64,000 nt of DNA from Mycobacterium asiaticum (lineage in GTDB: Bacteria > Actinomycetota > Actinomycetes > Mycobacteriales > Mycobacteriaceae). The position numbers and the translations under genes were made by a program. Under the pieces are notes generated by a model. The model ran no database searches, was not told where the DNA came from, and saw only the letters and a program-made list of their open reading frames with translations. Below are positions 1 to 9,013 of the stretch, piece after piece. How positions within the stretch are numbered: position 1 is the stretch's first letter; every line of letters begins with the position of its first letter. The stretch is taken from assembly GCF_001673635.1 (NCBI RefSeq), contig NZ_LZMH01000008.1:1-64000 (forward strand), given 5' to 3'.

Positions 1-113
1 TTGACGGTGTGCTCGGCCTCGTAGACCTCGCCCATCCCGCCGCGGCCCAGCAACCGCTTGAGATGGTAGGGCCCGAACATCGAGCCCACCCGCGAGTCTG
101 ATGCCTCGCTCAT
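1..113 (-). CDS. pknH: Serine/threonine protein kinase PknH, N-terminal fragment
   Basis: Only the first 37 or so codons lie in the window; the gene runs off the left edge. The reverse-strand translation opens MSEASDSRVGSMFGPYHLKR and continues with LLGRGGMGEVYEAEHTV, the glycine-rich ATP loop of a Hanks-type kinase, and is nearly the same as the start of M. tuberculosis PknH (recalled, not searched). A strong GGAGGAGG ribosome site lies just before the ATG. PknH is a membrane kinase that phosphorylates EmbR, whose gene lies immediately upstream on the same strand with a 271-bp gap. That gap shows no further gene and presumably holds the pknH promoter. Confidence 0.9.
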   Translation of the reverse strand, partial: MSEASDSRVGSMFGPYHLKRLLGRGGMGEVYEAEHTV

Positions 114-384
114 CGCCGCTCCTCCTCCACCAACCCGAATCCCGCCGACACTATCAACAGCCGCCACGTATCGCATCGAACGCAACCACGGGTACAGCAA
201 CCATGACGGTAATCGGGGCGGTGTGCGCTTGCCAATAAGGCGGCCGATAACGCGGTGGGCGCCGTCGCGCGGAAATTCCGCTGTGCGGGCCAATCATCGC
301 GCCACGTGCGACACCGCCGGAGCAGCCGAAAGTAGCGCGGAATCGCGTTGCGCCGAACGCGCTTTGACCCTCGACGGGCAAACG

Positions 385-1530
385 TCACGCTTGTGTCTGC
401 GCGGCAATCCGGAAGGTGAACTCGTGATCACAGATTCCGATGTGGTCGCCGTCGCTGATCGTCGCGGCGACCCGGATCCGTTGGTGCCGCACGTGAACGC
501 CGTTCGATGACCGCAGGTCGTTGATGATGAAGTTGGTTCCCGTGTCGACGATGACCGCGTGGTGGCGGCTGACGTTTGCGCTGTCCAGGACGATGTCATT
601 GTCGCTGAGTCGGCCGATCCGGGTGGCCGCCGAGCGCAACGGGTAGTCGCGGCCGGTGGCGATTTCGTGCAGGTAGGCGGCAACCTTCTGACGTGCGGCG
701 TTGGTGCGCTGGTCGAGCGCCGTGACCGTGCCGACGGCAGTGACCTTGGCGTTCTGCTTCGCGTCCAACGGTTCCTGGCGCAGGATCCGGTCGTGCAGCG
801 CGCGCAGTGTCGGGCCGGGGTCGATGCCCAGGTCGTCGGCGAGCGTGGTCTTGACCCGGCGGTAGGCGTTCAACGCATCCGACTGGCGATCACTGACGTA
901 GTAGGCGGTGATCAATTGCGCCCACAGCGGTTCCCGGTAGGGATGTTCCACCGTCAGCGTCTCGAGTTCGGTGATGACCGCCGACGCTCGCCCACAGGCG
1001 ATCTCGGCCTCCGCCTTGGCCGTGTGCGCGAGGATCTTGTCCTCGACCAGGGCGGTGGCGAAGGAGTCGACGAATTGGAAGTCCCTGAGGTCATCGAGCA
1101 CCGGGCCACGCCACTCGCCCAGCGCCGCCGACAGGTGCCGACTGGCCTGTTCGAAGCGGCCGGCCGCCGCGGCGTGCACGCCCGCCGTCTTCTCGGCGAT
1201 GAATCGGCCCAGATCGCAGGTGGTTTCGGGAATGGTGAGGCGGTACCCCGGCGGTGCCGCGGCCAACACAACCCGGGGGTCGGCCCCAGAGCCGCTGACC
1301 AGCTTGCGCAGATTCGACACGTAAGAGTGGATGCTGGCCCGCGCGCCGGATGGCGGCCATTCCTCCCACAGGGCGGTGATCAGCGCGTCAATCCCGACCG
1401 GCCGGTTGCGGTTGATGACCAGCATGGCCAGCACCGCCCGTTGCTTGGGTGTGCCCAACGGCACCAGCACGCCGTCGATCTTCATCTCCAGCGGTCCGAG
1501 CACGCCGAACTCGAGACGTGTGTCGGTCAT
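385..1530 (-). CDS. embR: EmbR, SARP-type transcriptional regulator with FHA domain
   Basis: A 381-aa cytoplasmic regulator. It has an OmpR/PhoB-type winged helix (about residues 5-100), a bacterial transcriptional activation (BTAD) helical domain (about 105-255) and a C-terminal forkhead-associated domain (about 285-375). FHA phosphothreonine-binding residues are visible: R308 in IGRLSDND, S321 and H324 in VSRHHA, N343 in SSNG. In M. tuberculosis PknH phosphorylates EmbR, and it activates embCAB arabinosyltransferase transcription. The adjacent pknH start supports the same signalling pair here. SARP/BTAD proteins characteristically bind direct repeats with an 11-bp period, which is relevant to the repeats found further right in this window, although no link is shown. 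Confidence 0.95.
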   Translation of the reverse strand: MTDTRLEFGVLGPLEMKIDGVLVPLGTPKQRAVLAMLVINRNRPVGIDALITALWEEWPPSGARASIHSYVSNLRKLVSGSGADPRVVLAAAPPGYRLTIPETTCDLGRFIAEKTAGVHAAAAGRFEQASRHLSAALGEWRGPVLDDLRDFQFVDSFATALVEDKILAHTAKAEAEIACGRASAVITELETLTVEHPYREPLWAQLITAYYVSDRQSDALNAYRRVKTTLADDLGIDPGPTLRALHDRILRQEPLDAKQNAKVTAVGTVTALDQRTNAARQKVAAYLHEIATGRDYPLRSAATRIGRLSDNDIVLDSANVSRHHAVIVDTGTNFIINDLRSSNGVHVRHQRIRVAATISDGDHIGICDHEFTFRIAAQTQA

Positions 1531-1714
1531 CGCGCTACCAGCCCTTCAGGGTCCTCCGCGGCCTTCCGATGCCTTCGGATAGCGAGGTGCCAGTACGGCG
1601 CCCTTCTCGTCATTGTTTCCTGGTCCATATGGGTCTTGTCTATGGGGTGCGTCTGTCATTCTGCGGCATAGCGGCGGGAAGTTGGTGCATCCTGGGCGAT
1701 TCGAGACCGATTGG

Positions 1715-1753
1715 CCGATGACTCGACCGCGGTCCAGTCGAGACGGTCATCGG
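1715..1753 (-). terminator. Stem-loop after the first C39-like gene
   Basis: Arms CCGATGAC (1715-1722) and GTCATCGG (1746-1753) are perfectly complementary, with an inner pair TCGAC (1723-1727) / GTCGA (1737-1741). It begins about 40 nt past the stop codon of the gene at 1794-2504 and lies upstream of embR. There is no U-tract, as is usual for mycobacterial hairpins. It could equally be a regulatory palindrome for embR. Confidence 0.35.
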
Positions 1754-1793
1754 CGATCGGTGCCAATTGTGCTGTTCCGCAATGGGTTGCGGT

Positions 1794-2504
1794 TCATTTG
1801 ACCTTCCCGCTGGTCACGACGAGGAAGTAGTGGCTGGTTGCCCATGCCCTGGTGAACAGGTCCAGGGGCACTTGCTCGTCGCTGCCTTTGGCGGTGCCGC
1901 TGTCGTTGAGGTGCACCACGCCTGTGGCGCTGTCGACGCCGGTGACCACCACGGCGTGGTCGGATACCGGGTTGCCGTCGTCGTCCGTGTTCTCAATCGG
2001 CTCACCCCAGATCATTTCGGCATTCAGGCTGACGATTACCGCGCGGCCGCTGCCGAGGTACTGCTTGAGGGCATCGATACCGGTGGCAACGCCGCTTTTC
2101 GGGGCGCGGCCCGCGTCGGTCGTCGTCACGCTGATGCCGTAATGCCCCAGCAGCGTCGGGATGTCGGTGCGACTGGTGCCGTTGCCCGAATCCGGGTGCT
2201 GGTGGTCGGCCGGCGTGATGTAGATCGAGCCGGGGTGCACGGTGCTGGGTGTTGACTGCGCGACGTTGATGATGTCCTGTTCCGAGGGCTCGCTGCCGGT
2301 GATCTGACCCACCACGTCGGCACTGGCCATCAACACGCAGTCGTCATATGTCTGATAGCGCCACCACTTGGCCGCCGCGACCGGGTCGCCGTACATGATG
2401 CCGCCGGCGGAGGCGGCGGCCGGCGTGGCCAAGCCCAGGGTGACGGCACCGGCCGCCAGTGTCAGCATGGCGGCCTTGGCGACCTTGGCGATCCTGTTGG
2501 TCAT
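1794..2504 (-). CDS. Secreted C39-like cysteine peptidase family protein (copy A)
   Basis: A 236-aa protein with a cleavable signal peptide (about residues 1-32, ending TPAAASA). The mature part has the pattern of a papain-like C39-type fold: Q51 and C56 in YQTYDDC, H183 in SDHAVVV, and N200/D201 in HLNDSG would form the oxyanion and catalytic set. An internal stretch of the form YLGSGRAVIV is typical of the peptidase-like core. It resembles the protein recalled at the Rv1268c position in M. tuberculosis. The gene directly upstream on the same strand is a clear paralogue, so this is a tandem duplication. Substrate unknown; it may be a peptidase or an inactive relative. Confidence 0.75.
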   Translation of the reverse strand: MTNRIAKVAKAAMLTLAAGAVTLGLATPAAASAGGIMYGDPVAAAKWWRYQTYDDCVLMASADVVGQITGSEPSEQDIINVAQSTPSTVHPGSIYITPADHQHPDSGNGTSRTDIPTLLGHYGISVTTTDAGRAPKSGVATGIDALKQYLGSGRAVIVSLNAEMIWGEPIENTDDDGNPVSDHAVVVTGVDSATGVVHLNDSGTAKGSDEQVPLDLFTRAWATSHYFLVVTSGKVK

Positions 2505-2601
2505 GTCAGTGGTTCTTTCTTATCCGCGCAGGGTGGTGTGAAGGATTGCGGGGCAGGCCTATTCGGTGCTCCGTTGAATGGGACCGTCAAATGCCCTGGG
2601 G

Positions 2602-3330
2602 CTATGAGGCTTTGCGTGTCTCGTCGGTGACGGTCATGAAGTTGTGGCTGGTGGCCCACGCCTTGACGAAGACGGCCATCGGAATCTGCTCGTCCTTGCC
2701 CTTCGGGCTGCCGCTGTCGTTGAGGTGCACGATGCCGTTGCCCGTGTCGACGCCGGTCACCACCACGGCGTGGTCGGCCCGGGGTTCTCCGTCGGCGCCG
2801 GTGTTCTCGACCGGCTGATTCCAGATCATCTCGGCGTTCAGCCCGACGATCACCGCGCGACCGCTGCCCAGGTATTCCTCGAGGGCTTCCATGCCGGTGG
2901 CGAGACCGGTCTTGCCCGCGTTGTCCGCGTCGGTGTTTGTCGCGTGAATTCCATAGTGCGCCAGCAGGGTCGGCAGGTCGCCCGGGTTGGTACCCATGCC
3001 CGAGTTCGGGTCGTTCTTGTCGGTTGGCTTGAGGTAGATCGAACCAGGGTGCACGACGCTCGGGGTGTTCTGGGCGACCTTGATGATGGACCGCTCGGAG
3101 GGAAGGTCACCGGTGATCTGACCCACCACGTCGGCGCTGGACATGATGGCGCAGTCGTCGTACTTCTGGTGGCGCCAGTACTTGGCGACGGCTGCCGGGT
3201 CGCCGTACATGGTGGTCCCGGACCTGGTGGGGAATGCCTCGGCCGGAGCGGCCAGGCCGAGCGCGACGGCGGCGGAGACGGTGGCGAAGAGGGCGGTCTT
3301 GGCCACCGAGGTGATGGTGAAGCTTTTCAT
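2602..3330 (-). CDS. Secreted C39-like cysteine peptidase family protein (copy B)
   Basis: A 242-aa paralogue of the downstream copy A, alike along the whole mature chain. Signal peptide about residues 1-32 (ending APAEAFP). Candidate catalytic residues are kept: Q55, C60, H187 and N204/D205. The GGACACGACG stretch before the ATG can serve as ribosome site. The two genes are 97 bp apart, and a CGAATAGGCC decamer occurs upstream of both, a remnant of the duplicated promoter. A possible copy of the 11-bp CAAG-type direct repeat lies at 3400-3432 upstream of this gene only. Confidence 0.75.
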   Translation of the reverse strand: MKSFTITSVAKTALFATVSAAVALGLAAPAEAFPTRSGTTMYGDPAAVAKYWRHQKYDDCAIMSSADVVGQITGDLPSERSIIKVAQNTPSVVHPGSIYLKPTDKNDPNSGMGTNPGDLPTLLAHYGIHATNTDADNAGKTGLATGMEALEEYLGSGRAVIVGLNAEMIWNQPVENTGADGEPRADHAVVVTGVDTGNGIVHLNDSGSPKGKDEQIPMAVFVKAWATSHNFMTVTDETRKAS

Positions 3331-3399
3331 CGTCGTGTCCTTTTCTCAGTGGTTCGCCGTCCGCGGGACGCGGAGTGGCTCGTTGAGAAAAGGTTCTGA

Positions 3400-3432
3400 C
3401 GTTGGCCTATTCGTTATCTTTACGAATTCTTG
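3400..3432 (-). promoter_or_regulatory. Weak fifth copy of the 11-bp CAAG direct repeat
   Basis: On the minus strand the units are CAAGAATTCGT, AAAGATAACGA and a poor third, ATAGGCCAACG. The first two closely match the site at 35168-35200 (CAAGAATCCAT, AAAGAATTCCG). The array points at the C39-like gene starting at 3330, 69 bp away, slightly further than at the four better sites. Confidence 0.35.
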
Positions 3433-3447
3433 GAGCGACTCGAAGCG

Positions 3448-3819
3448 TCAGTTACAGGCCCAGGTGTCGATGTATCCGCCGCTGAGCTTGCTCAGGGCGT
3501 CCTTCATGGCGGCGCTCAGGTCCGGCCCCGTCCCGCCCTGGTATTCACGGTCTTTGGCCGCCACGGCGCCGCACGCGGTGAAGGTGGTCAGCACTTTGCA
3601 ATCGGAGTAACCACACGACTTCACCGCCGTTGCCTCGGCGGCCGCCTTCGTCGGATAGGCGTGCGATCGTCCCCAGGAACCGTTGGCGGAGTAGGCGATT
3701 GCGCCATATGTGTCGGCGGCCTCGGCGGTGGGAGCCAGCGCGACGGTCACAGCGGCGGCGGCAGCCACGCGGGCGACAGCGTTGGCTAGCCGTCGCCGAC
3801 GGGTGGTCTTCGTCGTCAT
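3448..3819 (-). CDS. Secreted DUF4189 protein (Rv1269c-like)
   Basis: A 123-aa small exported protein. The signal peptide covers about residues 1-34 (ending APTAEAA). The mature domain has the DUF4189 layout: YGAIAYS near the N-terminus, then AAAEATAVKSC, a CKVL segment, and a terminal YIDTWACN. Four cysteines are likely to form two disulfides. It is nearly identical to the M. tuberculosis Rv1269c product as recalled. AAAGGA lies seven bases before the ATG. Function is not established for the family. It is followed on the same strand by the C39-like pair and preceded by lprA, all coding for exported products. Confidence 0.85.
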   Translation of the reverse strand: MTTKTTRRRRLANAVARVAAAAAVTVALAPTAEAADTYGAIAYSANGSWGRSHAYPTKAAAEATAVKSCGYSDCKVLTTFTACGAVAAKDREYQGGTGPDLSAAMKDALSKLSGGYIDTWACN

Positions 3820-3844
3820 GGGAAGTCCTTTCCGGGAGCCGGCG

Positions 3845-4576
3845 CTAGACGGGTTTGGTGGCGGTGACCTGCTTGCCCCAGTCGGACATGGTCAGCGTCA
3901 CCGAGGTGTTCGAGGTCGGATTGATCTGGATCTGGACGAGGTGGGAAGAGCCGTCCGAGGCGGTCCAGACGATCGTCGGCACCGTCGAGACGCTTTCGTC
4001 CGTCAAGCGGGTACCGGCAAGGGTCGCCACATCGGTCGCAGAGGAGTTTCCGGTGATCTTGGTGGTCGCGACGCCGTTCACCTGCTGGCTGCCGCCCACC
4101 GACCCGTTTTTCAAATTGGCCAGCAGGTTGGCCAAGCCTTTGTTGGGGTCCAGCAGAACGGACACGTTGTAAATCGAAGCGCCGTTGCCGAAGTCGGTGT
4201 AAGAGCCGGGCTGTCCGAGGTCGGAGTACAGGTGACCGTCGACGTAGACGAACTTGGCTTCCTCGCTCTTCTCGCCCACCTGGACCGTGGCGACGCCGGT
4301 GGCGACGGTCTGCGGGGTGTTGGAGACATCGCCTTCGAGCTTGGTGACGCGGATGTTGGGCACATCGCCTTGCACCGCCACGTTTACATGCATGCCGGTC
4401 ACCTTGCGCATCACGTCGGCGGCCTGCTTGAGCAGCGTTGCTGCCTCGCCGTTGGTGGCGTTGGCCGTGCTTCCGGGCGATTTGGCGCCATCAGCGCCGT
4501 TGGAACCACAGCCCCCGGTCAGGGCGACGACGATCGCAAGTGCGGCGGCGGCAACGGTGCGAGGCGAAAGCTTCAT
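3845..4576 (-). CDS. lprA: Lipoprotein LprA (LppX/LprAFG family)
   Basis: A 243-aa lipoprotein: signal peptide, then lipobox LTGGC with the acylated Cys at residue 23, a low-complexity linker, and an LppX_LprAFG domain (beta half-barrel with a hydrophobic pocket). It matches M. tuberculosis LprA almost throughout (GNSSATD, TMSDWGKQV). Two in-frame ATGs compete at 4582 and 4576; the AGGAG site abuts the first and is 6 bases from the second, so 4576 is chosen, which also fits the known protein start MK. Relatives bind triacylated glycolipids, and M. tuberculosis LprA is a TLR2 agonist. It lies just after the ABC exporter genes on the same strand with a 62-bp gap. Confidence 0.92.
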   Translation of the reverse strand: MKLSPRTVAAAALAIVVALTGGCGSNGADGAKSPGSTANATNGEAATLLKQAADVMRKVTGMHVNVAVQGDVPNIRVTKLEGDVSNTPQTVATGVATVQVGEKSEEAKFVYVDGHLYSDLGQPGSYTDFGNGASIYNVSVLLDPNKGLANLLANLKNGSVGGSQQVNGVATTKITGNSSATDVATLAGTRLTDESVSTVPTIVWTASDGSSHLVQIQINPTSNTSVTLTMSDWGKQVTATKPV

Positions 4577-4638
4577 CGACATCTCCTAATGTTGGCCGAC
4601 TGCCGAGCTTAACGAGCCATGCGTGATGCCGAGTCGAA

Positions 4639-6543
4639 TCAGGCGCGCGTCATTTCGTAGTACGCGCCGCGCCGGGCGATCAATTCGGCGTGGCTGCCCT
4701 GCTCGACAACCCGGCCGGCTTCCACCACGACGATCCGGTCGGCGTCACGGATCGTCGAAAGACGATGGGCGATAATGAAACTGGTCCTGTCACGGCGAAG
4801 TTCGCGGGTCGCCCGGGCGATCAGCAACTCGGTGCGGGTATCGACCGAGCTGGTCGCCTCGTCCAGGATCAGCAGCTGGGGTCGGGCCAGGAATGCCCGG
4901 GCGATCGTGATGAGCTGTTTTTCGCCGACGCTGATGTTGCCGCCGTCGCCGCTGACCCGGGTCTGATAGCCGGCGGGCAGGCTGTGCACGAACCGGTCGA
5001 CGTAGGCCGCCTTCGCCGCCGCGACGATCTCGTCCGGGGTGGCTTCGGGTCGTCCGTAGCCGATGTTCTCCTCGATCGTGCCGTCGAACAACCAGGTGTC
5101 CTGCAGCACCATGCCGATCCGGGACCGTAGCGCCTGCCGATCCAGCGTGATGATGTCGGCTCCGTCGAGAAGGATGCGGCCGGAGTCGACGTCGTAGAAC
5201 CGCATCAGCAGATTGACCAGCGTGGTTTTCCCGGCGCCGGTCGGCCCGACGATCGCCACTGTGCTACCGGGTTCGGCCACCAGGGACAGGTCATGGATCA
5301 CCGGGTTGTCCGGCTGGTAACCAAAGCTGACATGCTCGAACTCGACCCGGCCGGTTCCCGTCATTGTCGGGGTCTGGCGGTGTTCTTCCGAGTGTTCCTC
5401 CGGCTCGTCGAGCAGGTCGAACACCCGCTCGGCGCTGGCCACCCCGGACTGCAGAGTGTTGTACATCCCGGCGACCTGGCCCACCGGGGTGTTGAACTGC
5501 CGGACGTACTGGATGAACGCCTGGATGCTGCCGAGGGTGATCTGTCCCGTCGCGACCTGCAGGCCACCGACCACCGCGACGCCGACATAGCCGAGGTTTC
5601 CGATGAACCCCGTCGCCGGTGCCACCAGGCCGGAGAAGAACTGGGCGCCGAAACTGGCGCGGTAGACGTCGCCGTTGAGCTTGCGGAACTGTTCGCGCGC
5701 CGCGGCCTGGTGGCCGAACGTCTTGACCACCGTGAATCCGCTGTAAGTCTCTTCGATATGGGCGTTCAGGCGCCCGGTGCTGGTCCAGTGCGCGACGAAC
5801 AGCCGCTGCGAACGCCGGGTGATCGCTCGCGTCACCAACAGCGACAACGGCACCGTCAGCACCGTGATGAGGGCAAGCAGCGGCGAAATCCACAGCATCA
5901 TCGCCAGCACCCCGACCACGGTGAGAATCGAGGTGACCAGCTGGCTGATCGTCATCGATAGCGACGCCTGCATGTTGTCGATGTCGTTGGTGACCCGGCT
6001 GAGCAGCTCGCCGCGCTGCTGTCGATCAAAGTAGGACAACGGCAGCCGGTGCACTTTGTCCTCGACGTCGGCCCGCAACCTGGTGATGGTCCGCTGCACG
6101 GTGACGTTCAACAGTCGGGCCTGCGACCAAAGCAACAGGGCGGCAAGCACATATAAACCGAGCGCCAGTGCCAATGTGTGCAGGACCGCACCGAAGTCCA
6201 CCCCTTGGCCGGGCACCACGTGCGTCCCGGACAGCAGGTCCGCGAAGGTGTTGTCGCCGCGTGCCCTGGCGGCCGCGACGGCCTGCGCTTTGGTGATGCC
6301 GGCCGGAAGTTGCCGTCCGATCACGCCGTTGAATAGCAGATCCGTTGCGTGACCGAGGATTCTCGGGACGACGACGCCGATCCCCGTGCCGGCGATGCCC
6401 AGCGCGATCACCGCGATGCTCAGCCGACGTTGCGGGGCGAGCCGGCGGACCAGCCGTCCCGCCGATCCCCGGAAATCGCGTGAGCGCATATTGGGCGGCG
6501 CCGGCGCGGCCCCGCGCGCACGGGCGTTCATCGGCGCGGTCAT
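4639..6543 (-). CDS. ABC exporter half-transporter, catalytic partner (Rv1272c-like)
   Basis: A 634-aa type IV ABC exporter subunit: a transmembrane domain with six helices (about 45-365), then a nucleotide-binding domain (about 400-630). Walker [10 protein letters not shown] is at 433-441 and Walker B ILDEATSS has D561 and the catalytic E562. The ABC signature is degenerate (SVGEKQL instead of LSGGQ). Its ATG overlaps the stop of the partner gene as ATGA at 6540-6543, so the two are translationally coupled and presumably form a heterodimer. A much longer open frame continues upstream of the ATG, but it is antisense-type artefact overlapping the partner. M. tuberculosis Rv1272c has been linked to lipid transport; the substrate here is inferred only. 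Confidence 0.9.
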   Translation of the reverse strand: MTAPMNARARGAAPAPPNMRSRDFRGSAGRLVRRLAPQRRLSIAVIALGIAGTGIGVVVPRILGHATDLLFNGVIGRQLPAGITKAQAVAAARARGDNTFADLLSGTHVVPGQGVDFGAVLHTLALALGLYVLAALLLWSQARLLNVTVQRTITRLRADVEDKVHRLPLSYFDRQQRGELLSRVTNDIDNMQASLSMTISQLVTSILTVVGVLAMMLWISPLLALITVLTVPLSLLVTRAITRRSQRLFVAHWTSTGRLNAHIEETYSGFTVVKTFGHQAAAREQFRKLNGDVYRASFGAQFFSGLVAPATGFIGNLGYVGVAVVGGLQVATGQITLGSIQAFIQYVRQFNTPVGQVAGMYNTLQSGVASAERVFDLLDEPEEHSEEHRQTPTMTGTGRVEFEHVSFGYQPDNPVIHDLSLVAEPGSTVAIVGPTGAGKTTLVNLLMRFYDVDSGRILLDGADIITLDRQALRSRIGMVLQDTWLFDGTIEENIGYGRPEATPDEIVAAAKAAYVDRFVHSLPAGYQTRVSGDGGNISVGEKQLITIARAFLARPQLLILDEATSSVDTRTELLIARATRELRRDRTSFIIAHRLSTIRDADRIVVVEAGRVVEQGSHAELIARRGAYYEMTRA

Positions 6544-8279
6544 TGCGCACCGCCGAGGACGGTGTTCACCGACTGCGAGGCGGCGAACTCGGCGTAGGTG
6601 GGGCAGTCGACCAGAAGGGACTGGTGACTGCCGGCTCCGACGATTCGCCCGTTGTCCAGGACGATAATGGTGTCCGCTTGGGCTGCTGTCGAAATCCGTT
6701 GGGTGACAATGAGTGTCGTTGCGTCGGCTGCTTCCTCGCGCAGCGCGCGGCGCACGCGCGCCTCGGTGTGCACATCGAGCGCGGAGAACGCGTCGTCGAA
6801 CAGGTAGATGGCGGGGCGGCGGATGACCGCCCGCGCGATCGCCAGCCGTTGGCGCTGGCCACCAGAGAAGTTGATCCCGCCCTGAGCGACGCGCATCTGC
6901 AGCCCGTGCGGGCGGACGAAATCCTCTGCTCCGGCGATGCGCAACGCATCCCACATCTGCTCATCGGTGGCGTCGGCGGCGCCGTACCGCAGGTTGTCCG
7001 CGACGGTGCCGCTGAACAGGTAGCCGCGTTGGGGTACCAGGCCGATCGTCGACCAGAGTCGTTCGGTGTCGTAGTCGCGCACGTCGATGCCGTCCACGGT
7101 GACGCTGCCGCCGCTCACGTCGTAGAGCCGGCAGATCAGCGACACCAGCGTCGACTTGCCCGAGCCGGTGCTGCCGACGACCGCGGTGCTGGTCCCGGGT
7201 TGTGCGGTGAACGAAATATCCTGCAGCACCGGGCAGTCCGCGCCGGGGTAGGTGAACGTGACGGCGTCCAACCGCAACAGGCCGGTGATTCCCTGGCGGG
7301 GGAAGTCGGGCTGCTGCGGACTCTGGACGGCTGGTTCTGTGGACAGCACCTCGGTGATGCGTTCCGCGCAGACTGCTGCGCGGGGCAGTACCACCAGCGT
7401 CATCGTCGCCATCAGGACGGCCATCAGGATCTGGGCGAAGTAGGCGAGGAAGGCGATCAGCGACCCGACCTGCATCTGGCCCCGGTCGATGCGCAAGCCA
7501 CCGAACCAGATCAGCGCGACGCTGGACAGGTTGATGGTCAGGGTGGTGACCGGAAGCATCAGCGCCTGCCAGTTGCCCGCGCTCAGCGCGGCGCTGGACA
7601 GCGCGAAGTTGGCCTTGGCGAATTTGTCCCGTTCGAAGTTCTCGCGGGTGAACGCCCGAACCACCCGGACGCCGGAGAGTTGGTCGCGCAATACCCGATT
7701 GATGCCGTCGATCAGGCGCTGCATGCTGCGGAACAGCGGCAGCATGTGCGAGATGATCCAGAAGTTGGCGACCGCCATGACGGGCACGCTGACCAGCAGC
7801 AGCCAGGTCAGTGCGGCCTCCTGGTGGATGGCCATGACCACGCCGCCGACGCACATGATCGGCGCGGTCACCAATACGGTGGCCGTCATCTGCACCAGGA
7901 ACACGATCTGCCGGACGTCGTTGGTGCTGCGGGTCAACAAGGTCGCGGCTGGAAACCGGGCGGTCTCCCGTTCGGAAAAGGTGATGACGTGTTCGAACAT
8001 CGCCGCCCGCAGGTCGCGGCCGAAGCCCGTCCCGGTGCGGGACCCGAGATAGGTGGCGCCCACGGCGCACAGCACCTGCAAGCCGGTGACCCCCAGCATC
8101 ACGCCGCCCAACCGGACGATGGCGGCGGTGTTGCCCTGGGCGACGCCGTCGTCGATGATCGCGGCGTTGACCGTGGGCAGATACAGCGACGCCAGGGTGC
8201 TGATCGACTGCAGCACCATCAGCGCGGCTACCAGCCGGCGGTATGGCCGGATGTACTGGCGCAGCAGTGCCAGGAGCAT
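6540..8279 (-). CDS. ABC exporter half-transporter, degenerate-site partner (Rv1273c-like)
   Basis: A 579-aa type IV ABC exporter subunit starting [15 protein letters not shown] as in M. tuberculosis Rv1273c; the open frame extends 45 codons further but that part has no family support. Six-helix membrane domain, then an ATPase domain with Walker [10 protein letters not shown], an intact FSGGQ signature, and Walker [12 protein letters not shown], in which the catalytic Glu is replaced by Asp (D496). Paired with the neighbour, which has an intact Walker B Glu but a degenerate signature, this gives one consensus and one degenerate ATP site, the arrangement of TM287/288 or BmrCD-type heterodimers. 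First gene of the pair. Confidence 0.9.
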   Translation of the reverse strand: MLLALLRQYIRPYRRLVAALMVLQSISTLASLYLPTVNAAIIDDGVAQGNTAAIVRLGGVMLGVTGLQVLCAVGATYLGSRTGTGFGRDLRAAMFEHVITFSERETARFPAATLLTRSTNDVRQIVFLVQMTATVLVTAPIMCVGGVVMAIHQEAALTWLLLVSVPVMAVANFWIISHMLPLFRSMQRLIDGINRVLRDQLSGVRVVRAFTRENFERDKFAKANFALSSAALSAGNWQALMLPVTTLTINLSSVALIWFGGLRIDRGQMQVGSLIAFLAYFAQILMAVLMATMTLVVLPRAAVCAERITEVLSTEPAVQSPQQPDFPRQGITGLLRLDAVTFTYPGADCPVLQDISFTAQPGTSTAVVGSTGSGKSTLVSLICRLYDVSGGSVTVDGIDVRDYDTERLWSTIGLVPQRGYLFSGTVADNLRYGAADATDEQMWDALRIAGAEDFVRPHGLQMRVAQGGINFSGGQRQRLAIARAVIRRPAIYLFDDAFSALDVHTEARVRRALREEAADATTLIVTQRISTAAQADTIIVLDNGRIVGAGSHQSLLVDCPTYAEFAASQSVNTVLGGAQ

Positions 8280-8455
8280 TGGGTAACTGTCGCATACTCC
8301 GCGGGTAGGGGCCTGCGGCACCGACGAGCTTGGGCCGGGGCGACGCGGGATGCCGAAATGCCTGATCAGGTGGCGTGTCGGTGGTTGACCCGTGGGCCTG
8401 CCGCTACAGTGCATCGTGTGGGAGCAGCAGCAGCCTCAGGAATGGCCGGGTAGTG

Positions 8456-9013
8456 GTGCGGCGTAATTTGACGACGGTCCCGATGGCTTTACTGGTCTTG
8501 GTGGCTATTCTTCTCGGACTTTGCGGCTGTTCGAGTTCCGGTGACAACAAGCCGGGCGCGACGGTTCCCTCGACGCCGGGCAACGCCGAGGGCAAACACG
8601 GCCCCTTCTTCCCGCAGTGCGGCGGCGTGACCGACGAGACGGTGACGCAGCTGACCAAGATCACCGGGCTGGTCAACACCGCCAAGAATTCCGTGGGGTG
8701 CCAGTGGCTGGCCGGTGGCGGTATCTCGGGTCCACACTTCTCCTTCTCTTGGTACCGCGGCAGCCCGATCGGGCGCGAGCGGAAGACCGAGGAGTTGTCG
8801 CGCGCCAGCGTCGAAGACATCAACATCAATGGGCACGGCGGTTTCATCGCGGTGGGCAACGAGCCCAGCCTGGGCGATTCGCTGTGCGAAGTGGGCATCC
8901 AATTCCAGGACGACTTCATCGAGTGGTCGGTGAGCTTCAGCCAGAAGCCTTTCCCGCCGCCGTGCGATATCGCCAAGGAATTGACCCGGCAATCGATTGC
9001 GAATTCGAAATGA
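8456..9013 (+). CDS. lprB: Lipoprotein LprB
   Basis: A 185-aa putative lipoprotein: positively charged start, hydrophobic segment, lipobox LCGC with the acylated Cys at residue 25, then an exported domain of the DUF3558-like lipoprotein type. Two GTG codons in a row (8453, 8456) could start it; 8456 gives VRRN and the same 185-residue length as M. tuberculosis LprB, and an AGGA lies upstream. An in-frame ATG at 8375 would add a non-hydrophobic leader before the signal peptide and is less likely. Its stop overlaps the lprC start (ATGA). Conserved parts include CGGVTDE, FSFSWYRGSPIGRER and FPPPCDIAKEL. Function unknown. Confidence 0.88.
   Translation: MRRNLTTVPMALLVLVAILLGLCGCSSSGDNKPGATVPSTPGNAEGKHGPFFPQCGGVTDETVTQLTKITGLVNTAKNSVGCQWLAGGGISGPHFSFSWYRGSPIGRERKTEELSRASVEDININGHGGFIAVGNEPSLGDSLCEVGIQFQDDFIEWSVSFSQKPFPPPCDIAKELTRQSIANSK

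Noticed and set aside
6345-8453. 702-codon open frame on the plus strand
   Set aside because: Antisense to the ABC exporter genes; no recognisable domain.
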